DNA from: Anaerococcus degeneri
GTDB taxonomy: Bacteria > Bacillota > Clostridia > Tissierellales > Peptoniphilaceae
Direction: 5' to 3'
DNA: 64,000 nucleotides
NCBI RefSeq assembly: GCF_017874475.1
Contig: NZ_JAGGLO010000001.1
Coordinates: 1-64,000, forward strand
The notes under the pieces are model-generated. The model did no database searches. It was given only the letters and a program-made list of their open reading frames with translations, and had not been told where the DNA came from. Both the position numbers and the translations under genes were made by a program. Position 1 is the stretch's first letter; the number at the start of each line of letters is the position of its first letter. Shown piece after piece: positions 58,115-64,000 of this stretch.

Positions 58115-58419
58115 GATTAGCCGGAGTAAGTTTATTAATAACAATTTTTATTTTGTTCCTACCCTTAATTGGGCAAATTCTTATATGTAAACACATAAAG
58201 GGAAGGGCAGGCCTAATCCTACCAGGGATTTCTTTTATAATATCAATTATATATATGTTAAATATACCAGATATTGATGGTAATGTTTGGCCAGCAGTCC
58301 TTACAACTTTGGTAATAGCCAACATTCCTACCATAATCTTCTACCTAATATATAGGTACTACAACCAAAAAGAAAAACAAAAAGACGAACTAGACAAGAT
58401 GGAAATAATGGATATGTAA
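58111..58419 (+). CDS. Small membrane protein coupled to DUF2089
   Basis: A 102-residue protein with three hydrophobic segments (about 3-24, 31-50 and 60-82) and a charged C-terminal tail (KEKQKDELDKM). Such membrane proteins often follow DUF2089 regulators, and the 4-nt overlap (ATGA) supports joint production. Its role is unknown; a sensor or a target of the regulator is possible. Confidence 0.72.
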   Translation: MRLAGVSLLITIFILFLPLIGQILICKHIKGRAGLILPGISFIISIIYMLNIPDIDGNVWPAVLTTLVIANIPTIIFYLIYRYYNQKEKQKDELDKMEIMDM

Positions 58420-58454
58420 AAAACAGAGCTAAGGTTGACCTTGGCTCTGTTTTT
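58420..58454 (+). terminator. Terminator of the DUF2089 operon
   Basis: AAAACAGAGC and AAGG pair with CCTT and GCTCTGTTTT around TTGA, followed by a T-run directly after the stop codon. Confidence 0.85.
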
Positions 58455-58479
58455 GAATTTTTATTGGATTTTAATGGCT

Positions 58480-59019
58480 CTACAGTTTTATATTTTCGGA
58501 TAGTTTCGAATTTTTTTCAAGTTCAAGATACAATATTCCATCAGATTCATTAATTATTTTAAAACCTAAATCCTCATGGATTTTCAAAGCGAAAGCACGT
58601 TCTTTTTCAAAATCATTGTGAAGAGCCTTTATAGAATCATAGGAGAAAGCCTTCTTGATTAAAAGTTTTAGTCCTAATTTTCCATATCCTTGGCTCCTAA
58701 ATTCGTTTTTAATCACAATTCCTATATCCCTTGTGAAATCATTAAGTTTTGAAGGATGGAAATTTACATCTCCTACAAAGGCCTTTAAATCTTTGTCATA
58801 AATATAAGCGTAAAAATACTCGCTTGGATTTGAAAAATAAAGTTCGTACCATTTTTCCCAATAAGCCTGGTCATGAGTAATGGTGCAAGTTGCCTTATCA
58901 TAGCCAGAAAAAGGCAGATCATAACCCTTGTTGTAGGCCATGGTGGCAGGATCTTTTAGGAGATTTTTGGCAAAGTCTAATTCATTTTCTTTTGGGAGAT
59001 AGAGTTTGATATTTTTCAT
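58480..59019 (-). CDS. GNAT-family N-acetyltransferase
   Basis: A 179-residue protein of the GNAT fold. FVGDVNFHPSKLNDFTRDIGIVIKNEFRSQGYGKLGLKLLIKKAF contains motif A (the R/Q-x-x-G-x-G/A acetyl-CoA loop as RSQGYGK). It belongs to the RimJ/RimL-like GNAT 3 type by overall layout. The acceptor is unknown. ATG 59019 is chosen over an upstream GTG (59025) because AAAGG is correctly spaced. Single gene. Confidence 0.78.
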   Translation of the reverse strand: MKNIKLYLPKENELDFAKNLLKDPATMAYNKGYDLPFSGYDKATCTITHDQAYWEKWYELYFSNPSEYFYAYIYDKDLKAFVGDVNFHPSKLNDFTRDIGIVIKNEFRSQGYGKLGLKLLIKKAFSYDSIKALHNDFEKERAFALKIHEDLGFKIINESDGILYLELEKNSKLSENIKL

Positions 59020-59066
59020 ATTCACACCTTTCTATTTTGTGCTTGTTTGAAAAAATTTTATAAGAG

Positions 59067-59099
59067 AAAAAAATCCGGGGGTCAAGGCCTCGGATTTTT
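59067..59099 (-). terminator. Terminator after tRNA-Ala
   Basis: On the minus strand AAATCCG pairs with CGGATTT, with a GC-rich loop and a T-run at the end. Confidence 0.8.
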
Positions 59100-59104
59100 C
59101 TATT

Positions 59105-59180
59105 TGGTGGAGAATAGGGGACTTGAACCCCTGACCTCTTGGCTGCCAGCCAAGCGCTCTCCCAGCTGAGCTAATTCCCC
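59105..59180 (-). tRNA. tRNA-Ala (anticodon GGC)
   Basis: A 76-nt cloverleaf on the minus strand. Acceptor GGGGAAT pairs with ATTCTCC, with the G3-U70 wobble that identifies alanine tRNA. The anticodon arm CTTGG-CTGGCAG-CCAAG gives anticodon GGC, reading GCC and GCU. The T arm has GGTTCAAGT, discriminator base A and an encoded CCA (59107-59105). Confidence 0.97.
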
Positions 59181-59206
59181 AAATACAAATCCATTATACT
59201 ACATAC

Positions 59207-59238
59207 AAAAAGAAAAAGCCACCCTTGTGAGTGGCTTT
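59207..59238 (-). terminator. Terminator of the EAAK-rich lipoprotein gene
   Basis: On the minus strand AAAGCCAC pairs with GTGGCTTT around a 8-nt loop, continuing into T-rich sequence (A-run at 59207-59217 on the plus strand). Confidence 0.8.
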
Positions 59239-59251
59239 TAGTGAAGATAAA

Positions 59252-59533
59252 TTAGTTACCTTTTTTATCTTCTACTTTTTCTTCTACTTTTTCTTCAGCT
59301 GCATCTTTAGCTGCGTCTTTTGCTTCGTCTTTAGCATCTTCAGCTTTTTCTTCAGCTTTGTCAGCATCTTCTTTAGCATCTTTTGCATCTTCTACTTTTT
59401 CTTCAGCTTTTTCTTCTGCTGGAGCTTCTGTTTTTGTAGTTGTTTCTGTTGGTTCTTCTGCTTTCTTGTCAGCTGAGTTACCACATGCGCTTAGCACTAA
59501 TGCTAGAGCTAATAGAGAAAATAATTTTTTCAT
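59252..59533 (-). CDS. Small low-complexity lipoprotein rich in Glu, Ala and Lys
   Basis: A 93-residue lipoprotein. The signal ends with lipobox LVLSAC (Cys17). All the rest is low-complexity sequence built from variants of KAEEK, DAKDA and EEKVE, predicted as one long charged helix with no fold of its own. Similar small lipoproteins are common in anaerobic cocci and may space the membrane from the wall or bind cations; no function can be assigned. TACCCTCC on the plus strand shows a GGAGG site before the ATG. It sits between a tRNA gene and a MATE gene. Confidence 0.8.
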   Translation of the reverse strand: MKKLFSLLALALVLSACGNSADKKAEEPTETTTKTEAPAEEKAEEKVEDAKDAKEDADKAEEKAEDAKDEAKDAAKDAAEEKVEEKVEDKKGN

Positions 59534-59550
59534 AGTACCCTCCTATATTT

Positions 59551-60897
59551 TTATATTTTCTTGTGTACCCATTCTCCTAAATTGAATCTGTGTCTTAAAC
59601 TCAAGAATCTTGATGCCTGGTCAGATAGGATACCAATCCAGATACCGGCAAGTCCTAGGTTAAGGACATTAACACAGATAAGAGTTACTATGGACCTGAT
59701 AAAGGTTACAGACACAAGTGCAACTCCTAACGTATATTTTACATCACCTGCGGCCCTTAAGCAACCCCCATAGATAACTTGTGAGATCTGAAGGAGGACA
59801 ATTATTGTAAGAAACCTTGAAATTAGAACACCCATGTCAAGTATATGATTTTCAGAAAAAAATATAGAAAATATATTTCTGCCGAAAAATATCATTATCA
59901 AGGATATTATTACCGAAAATATAAATCCTAATTCCTGGCAAGACTTTCCGAGTTTTAGAGCTTCGTCCTTGTGGCCTGCCCCTAGGGCGTTTCCAGTAAG
60001 GGCGATAGCAGCCACTTGCATACCGTCACCAAAGGAGAAGGATAGGCCAAGGAGGTTCATACCGACATTGTGGGCGGCAAAGGCCTCTGTACCGAGCCTT
60101 GCGGCTGTGATTGCTGTAATCATAAAGCCAATCCTTGCTGAAATATTTTCCACAAAGAGGTTTACGGCTAGGTTTTTAATTTCTCCAGCAATTTCCATAG
60201 AGAATTTGAATTTGTTTTTTGCCATGGTCCTAAAATTCATATAAGAATTTTTATCAATTAAAGATATTAGACACATGATAGTTGCGACCACAGTTCCTAA
60301 GACTGTCGCAAGGGCTGCACCCCTGACTCCCATTTTTGGAAAGCCAAACCTACCTTCAATTAATAAAAAGTTTAGGCTGATATTTACAACTGACGATACC
60401 ATATTTGAAATAAAGGCAATTTGAGTGTTGCCACAGCCCCTGTGAGCTGCATTTATGAGCATGGATAGGGCATTGAAAATTAGTCCTATCATTATTATCA
60501 TGTAATAATCGTAGGCTAATTTGTGAGTTTCAGGATTTGATCCAGCAAGTTCTAGGATTTTCCCGGCGAAAGGTATCATTAACAAGTCTACAAATATTAC
60601 AAAAAATACCATAATGTAGAGGGCGGTTGTAAGGGTTACGTTGGCCTTATCCCTTTTTCCTTCGCCCTGGCGTCTGGCTATTAAAGCTGAAACTGCAGCG
60701 TTTATGGCGAAAAAGACTGAAAGGGATAAGAATTTTGGCTGGATTGTAAGGCCAATTGCAGCTATTGCAGCAGGTCCCAAGCTTGAAACCATGAAGGTAT
60801 CGATAAAGCCAGCTATTGACACAAAGAAAAATTCAAGGACTGCCGGCCAAGCTATGGATAAGGATTTTTTAAAATAAGCTTTCCTATTCCTTTCCAT
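59551..60897 (-). CDS. MATE-family efflux transporter
   Basis: A 448-residue membrane protein with 12 helices in two six-helix halves. AWPAVLEFFFVSIAGFIDTFMVSSLGPAAIAAIGLT and the paired QALGAGHKDEA-like loop (TGNALGAGHKDEALKLG) are typical of MATE exporters, which expel drugs, dyes or metabolites with Na+ or H+. It starts 1 nt after the kinase stop codon, so the two form an operon. Substrate unknown. Confidence 0.88.
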   Translation of the reverse strand: MERNRKAYFKKSLSIAWPAVLEFFFVSIAGFIDTFMVSSLGPAAIAAIGLTIQPKFLSLSVFFAINAAVSALIARRQGEGKRDKANVTLTTALYIMVFFVIFVDLLMIPFAGKILELAGSNPETHKLAYDYYMIIMIGLIFNALSMLINAAHRGCGNTQIAFISNMVSSVVNISLNFLLIEGRFGFPKMGVRGAALATVLGTVVATIMCLISLIDKNSYMNFRTMAKNKFKFSMEIAGEIKNLAVNLFVENISARIGFMITAITAARLGTEAFAAHNVGMNLLGLSFSFGDGMQVAAIALTGNALGAGHKDEALKLGKSCQELGFIFSVIISLIMIFFGRNIFSIFFSENHILDMGVLISRFLTIIVLLQISQVIYGGCLRAAGDVKYTLGVALVSVTFIRSIVTLICVNVLNLGLAGIWIGILSDQASRFLSLRHRFNLGEWVHKKI

Positions 60898-60898
60898 C

Positions 60899-61657
60899 CT
60901 AGACTCCTATCAAAGTCAGGTACTTTTCAATATTTATTTCAATAGCTCCTGGATTTTTATTTTCATTTGCGACCATGATTTTAATTATATCCTGGCAAGT
61001 TTTTTCGATTGCTTTTGAAATCTCATAATCTTTTAAAAGATAGCCTATAAAAAGTCCATCAAAGAGATCGCCAGAGCCTCCAACTTTTATGTTTTGCTTG
61101 TCATAGAAAATTGGATTTTCCATTCCGTCATAGTAAAGAACAGCTGGTTTTCCATCCTTATTTGCAGATGTGATTATAATTTTTTTGCCATTTTTTGTAA
61201 GTTTATTTATATCTAGGTCTAGGAATTCCGCTTCAGTTTGGTTTGGAATTATGATGTCGGCGACGTTCACCAAGTCCTTGTAGTTTGCGACCTTAGTATC
61301 ATCAAGGCCTGGATAAAGGGCACCGTCATCGCCCATGATTGGGTCAAATACAATTTTTGGTCTATAATCGAGATTTTTTACAAAATCTTTTATCATTTCT
61401 TTTTGGCTGGCGTTTTCTATGTAGCCAATAAATATTAGGTCAAATTTAATGCCTAAATTTTCCCAGTTTTCAAGGCTTTCCTTGATAAAGGGATCTATAT
61501 TATAAAAAGCATTTCCACCTAGGGAAAAGTTGTTTGCTATCATTGCTGTTGGCAGCAAAAAAACTTCACAATCCATATAGGAAAGGACTGGAGCCATTAG
61601 CCTTGCAGCGATTTTCCCCTTGGATACGAAGTCATTTAAAATTAGTACATTTTTCAT
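60899..61657 (-). CDS. Pyridoxal/pyridoxamine kinase-like (PfkB/ribokinase superfamily)
   Basis: A 252-residue kinase. VLILNDFVSKGKIAARLMAPVLSYMDCEV, FDPIMGDDGALYPG, IIIPNQTEAEFLDLD and the catalytic GGSGDLFDGLFIGYLL fit the PdxY/PdxK group, which phosphorylates B6 vitamers. The GSGD loop replaces the usual GTGD, with the catalytic Asp kept. Another ribokinase-fold substrate cannot be excluded. It precedes the MATE gene in one operon and has an AAGGAG site. Confidence 0.78.
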   Translation of the reverse strand: MKNVLILNDFVSKGKIAARLMAPVLSYMDCEVFLLPTAMIANNFSLGGNAFYNIDPFIKESLENWENLGIKFDLIFIGYIENASQKEMIKDFVKNLDYRPKIVFDPIMGDDGALYPGLDDTKVANYKDLVNVADIIIPNQTEAEFLDLDINKLTKNGKKIIITSANKDGKPAVLYYDGMENPIFYDKQNIKVGGSGDLFDGLFIGYLLKDYEISKAIEKTCQDIIKIMVANENKNPGAIEINIEKYLTLIGV

Positions 61658-61732
61658 CTAAAACTCCTTGGCATTATTTTATTGATTTGAAATAATAAGT
61701 CAAATATTTAAAGATATCTAACTTTAAAGAAG

Positions 61733-61738
61733 TATAGT
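61733..61738 (+). promoter_or_regulatory. -10 box 6 nt before the cardiolipin synthase ATG
   Basis: TATAGT at 61733-61738, then AATAAT, then the ATG at 61745. No convincing -35 box lies at 16-18 bp and no ribosome site is present. The spacing equals that at fruR and the M18 gene. Confidence 0.4.
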
Positions 61739-61744
61739 AATAAT

Positions 61745-63343
61745 ATGAACGAGCAAGCAAAAAATGTTGTTAATAAAATTAAAGAAAATAAATATGTCAA
61801 GAAGACTAAGAAGGGCTTGGGATCACTGATATTCTCAAGGGCAGGACTTTTTGCCTTTATGATTTTATTTCAAATATTTATCCTAATTAGCCTTTATAGG
61901 TACCTTGGCATCAACCAATACTACCTTTTCGGAGGTTCGTCTATCCTAAGTTTTATCATGATGATGGTAATCCTAAATATTGACGATATGAACCCTTACA
62001 TGAAATTATCTTGGTCTCTTTTTATCTTTGTGGCGCCTACCTTCGCTATTATTGCCTTTTGGATGGCATATTTCAAAATTGGTTATAGGCGTGAACACAA
62101 GAGGGTAATTGACCTTGAAGTGGCATCAAGAATTTACCACCAAAGGTCCCTAACTCATAAGGAACTCATGGCTACTAAGGATAAAAGATTTATCAATCTT
62201 TCTACCTATCTTAAAAACATCGGCGGATTCTCCACTTATAAATCCACCACATCCCAATATTTCAAACTAGGGGATAAAATGTTTGAAGCCATGATAGAAG
62301 ATATTAAAAATGCCAAAGATTATATTTTCATGGAGTTTTTCATCCTTGATTATGGTTATATGTGGGGGACAATCCTTGAGCTTTTGGTTGAAAAGGTCAA
62401 CCAAGGCGTTGAAGTAAGGCTTTTGATCGATGGATCAAACCTAATAACCAGGCTTCATTCAAATTTCGAAGAGGAAATGGAAGAATTTGGAATAAAGTTT
62501 AGGGTATTTTCCAAAATGTACCCAATTGTTTCAACCTATTTAAACAACAGGGACCACAGGAAGGTCATGGTTGTTGATGGCAAGGTAGGTTATACAGGCG
62601 GAATAAATATAGCTGATGAATATATCAACAGGTACGAGCGTTTTGGCCACTGGAAAGACTGTGGTTTGAGAGTTGAGGGAGAGGCTGTAGAAAGTTTGAC
62701 TGTTCTTTTCTTGACCATGTGGAATGCTTCCAAAAAAGATCAAATCATCGAAGACTTTGGACCATATTTGGAATATGTGACTGCCCAAAAAGAAGACGGC
62801 TACTATATTCCTTTTGCAGATAATCCAACAGATGACGAACGCCTTTGCAAAAATATTTACCTAGACATGGTAAATAACGCCAGGGAATATGTTTATGCCA
62901 TGACCCCTTATTTCATTGTTGATGATGAGATAATTTCAGCCCTCCAAAGTGCGGCAAAGAAGGGAGTCGACGTAAGGCTTGGAATTCCTCATATACCAGA
63001 CAAAAAAGTCGCCTTCACCTTGGCTAAAAACCACTATGGAGAACTCTTAAAATACGGGGTAAAAATTTATGAATACACTCCTGGCTTTGTCCACTCAAAG
63101 ACTTGGATGGCCGATGGGGAAATTGGTGTAGTAGGGACAATCAACTTAGATTACAGGGCCCTTTACCAAAACTTTGAATGCGGGGTCTTGGTTTATAAAT
63201 CAAAGAGCCTAGTGACAATCAAAGAAGACTTTGACGAATTTTTTGCGGTTTCTAAACTTGTGACAGACGAGGACGTCATAAATATGAAAACTTCAACTAA
63301 AATTGCAGGCAAAATCCTAAAACCATTTGCCCCTCTGATGTAA
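61745..63343 (+). CDS. cls: Cardiolipin synthase
   Basis: A 532-residue phospholipase-D-superfamily enzyme joining two phosphatidylglycerols to give cardiolipin. Two N-terminal membrane helices (about 30-52 and 57-75, with a third hydrophobic stretch at about 85-108) precede the catalytic part. The HKD motifs are HRKVMVVDGKVGYTGG (about 271) and HSKTWMADGEIGVVGTINLD (about 448). The start codon has no Shine-Dalgarno sequence and a -10-like TATAGT only 6 nt upstream. The gene is alone, divergent from the kinase-MATE operon. Confidence 0.92.
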   Translation: MNEQAKNVVNKIKENKYVKKTKKGLGSLIFSRAGLFAFMILFQIFILISLYRYLGINQYYLFGGSSILSFIMMMVILNIDDMNPYMKLSWSLFIFVAPTFAIIAFWMAYFKIGYRREHKRVIDLEVASRIYHQRSLTHKELMATKDKRFINLSTYLKNIGGFSTYKSTTSQYFKLGDKMFEAMIEDIKNAKDYIFMEFFILDYGYMWGTILELLVEKVNQGVEVRLLIDGSNLITRLHSNFEEEMEEFGIKFRVFSKMYPIVSTYLNNRDHRKVMVVDGKVGYTGGINIADEYINRYERFGHWKDCGLRVEGEAVESLTVLFLTMWNASKKDQIIEDFGPYLEYVTAQKEDGYYIPFADNPTDDERLCKNIYLDMVNNAREYVYAMTPYFIVDDEIISALQSAAKKGVDVRLGIPHIPDKKVAFTLAKNHYGELLKYGVKIYEYTPGFVHSKTWMADGEIGVVGTINLDYRALYQNFECGVLVYKSKSLVTIKEDFDEFFAVSKLVTDEDVINMKTSTKIAGKILKPFAPLM

Positions 63344-63375
63344 TTGCAATTGGTAAAAATTTTATAAATCAAACT

Positions 63376-63401
63376 AAGGCTAGATTATTCTGGCCTTTTT
63401 T
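63376..63401 (+). terminator. Terminator after cls
   Basis: AAGGCTAGA pairs with TCTGGCCTT (one wobble) around TTAT, followed by a T-run. Confidence 0.85.
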
Positions 63402-63403
63402 AT

Positions 63404-63431
63404 TTGACAAAAGACCAATCCTTGATATAAT
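63404..63431 (+). promoter_or_regulatory. Promoter of the GntR-ABC operon
   Basis: TTGACA (63404-63409), 16-bp spacer, TATAAT (63426-63431). The repeated GTATG just downstream (about 63442-63454) may be the regulator's own site. Confidence 0.75.
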
Positions 63432-63475
63432 GAATACAAGATGTATGGTGTATGACCAAACAGTAAGGAGTTAAG

Positions 63476-63850
63476 ATGTTTAAATTAGATCCAAATTCGG
63501 AGGCTCCTCTTTATATGCAGATTGTTGAGCAAACCAAGCTTGCCATTGCGGCAGGCTACCTTCAAAATGGGGATAAGTTTCCATCTGTAAGAGAATTATC
63601 CAAAGACCTTTTGATCAACCAAACAACAGTTTCCAAGGCATTTAAAGAGTTGTCCAACCAAGGTATTATTAAAACCCAACCGGGCATAGGGACTGTGATT
63701 GAGCTTAATATCGAAAAAATCGACCTAAAGAGGGACGAATTTTTGGAAAAGCTTGAAGAAGACATATCCCAAGCCATTTTCCTTAAGATTTCCAAGGAAG
63801 AAATCATCGAATTGTATGAGAAAGTAGAAGGTGAGATAGATGTTATTTGA
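63476..63850 (+). CDS. GntR-family regulator, YtrA type
   Basis: A 124-residue repressor with an N-terminal winged helix (about 8-75; [65 protein letters not shown]) and a short C-terminal helix pair, the layout of the YtrA subfamily. YtrA-type regulators control the ABC transporter encoded next to them, often in response to cell-wall antibiotics. The ABC ATPase gene overlaps its end by 11 nt, which supports that arrangement. AAGGAG precedes the ATG. Confidence 0.88.
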   Translation: MFKLDPNSEAPLYMQIVEQTKLAIAAGYLQNGDKFPSVRELSKDLLINQTTVSKAFKELSNQGIIKTQPGIGTVIELNIEKIDLKRDEFLEKLEEDISQAIFLKISKEEIIELYEKVEGEIDVI

Positions 63851-64000
63851 AGTTAACAATATCAGCAAGGCCTTTGGCAAAAACCAGGTTTTAAAAGACG
63901 TTTCTTTTAGCCTTAAGCCAGGGACAATAACAGGTATAGTCGGCAGGAACGGGTCAGGAAAGACAACCCTCCTTAAAATCCTTTGCGGGATATATTTGGC
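63840..64000 (+). CDS. ABC transporter ATPase, N-terminal fragment (cut by window end)
   Basis: The frame opens with ATG at 63840 inside the regulator gene and stays open to base 64000 (53 codons). [27 protein letters not shown] and the Walker A motif GRNGSGKTT identify an ABC ATPase of the drug/lantibiotic-export type. With the YtrA-type regulator it probably forms an antibiotic-responsive export unit; permease genes would be to the right of the window. Confidence 0.88.
   Translation, partial: MLFEVNNISKAFGKNQVLKDVSFSLKPGTITGIVGRNGSGKTTLLKILCGIYL

Noticed and set aside
59231-59476. Phe-rich plus-strand open frame
   Set aside because: It is the mirror of the low-complexity lipoprotein gene and has no ribosome site.
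1-64000. CRISPR arrays, prophage, rRNA, replication origin
   Set aside because: No regularly spaced repeats, phage structural genes, rRNA or DnaA-box clusters were seen on reading the window.

Overview
The window is low-GC, AT-rich DNA with AGG/AGA-rich arginine codons, strong GGAGG ribosome sites and many short-stem/T-run terminators. Together with the gene content this points to an anaerobic Gram-positive coccus of the Anaerococcus/Peptoniphilus type. That placement is inferred; no rRNA is present. The physiology is fermentative: L-lactate dehydrogenase, formate/nitrite channel, superoxide reductase, flavodoxin, type III glutamine synthetase, PTS sugar uptake, peptide import and several aminopeptidases, with no respiratory chain genes.

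Layout. 1-94: left end of an IS3-family element running off the window. 119-1619 (-): ECF-like sigma factor and its DUF4179 partner. 1854-9138: mostly single genes (lipoprotein flavocytochrome reductase, ECH_2 acyl-CoA hydrolase, MTA/SAH nucleosidase, superoxide reductase, nicotinamidase-like enzyme, CutC, LDH). 9271-10252 (-): flavodoxin and DUF3793 behind two Fur-like boxes. 10834-15196: MMPL exporter and a secreted LxxG-repeat protein. 15201-15500: an Fst/par-type type I toxin-antitoxin locus. 15576-19764: xpt (-) and fruR-fruK-fruA. 19876-29244: a complete L-ascorbate catabolic operon (ulaG, C, A, B, F, E, D) with its own transaldolase and transketolase, divergent from a DeoR-type regulator. 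29367-36164: GH13 glycosidase, FNT channel, M20 amidohydrolase, MFS transporter, M18 aminopeptidase, thiamine-binding-like protein. 36330-41346: five-gene peptide/nickel-type ABC importer. 41522-49673: glnN, a tryptophan T-box with trpP, purine permease, CNNM/CBS protein, CBS pyrophosphatase, Nudix and DUF1858. 49756-52664: hemolysin III-like protein and htpG behind a CIRCE element. 52854-59019: lipoprotein, second M18 peptidase, veg, PHP phosphatase, 2-hydroxyacid dehydrogenase, glyoxalase-like protein, DUF2089 pair, GNAT. 59105-64000: tRNA-Ala(GGC), lipoprotein, MATE, pyridoxal-kinase-like protein, cardiolipin synthase, and a GntR regulator followed by an ABC ATPase cut by the window end.

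How the parts work together. Ascorbate enters through UlaABC as ascorbate-6-P, UlaG/D/E/F carry it to D-xylulose-5-P, and the co-encoded transaldolase and transketolase feed that into glycolysis, where LDH and the formate channel fit a fermentative end. Fructose enters the same route through FruA/FruK. The peptide importer and the M18/M20 hydrolases suggest peptide use.

The most unusual signals are in non-coding DNA. They are the unannotated type I toxin-antitoxin locus, whose toxin frame runs through its own terminator so that the mRNA should end before the stop codon; a hairpin shared, with compensatory changes, between the IS left end and the tkt terminator; three genes whose -10 box lies exactly 6 nt before the start codon (leaderless candidates); a CIRCE variant with paired changes in front of htpG; tandem Fur-like boxes; and a Trp T-box.
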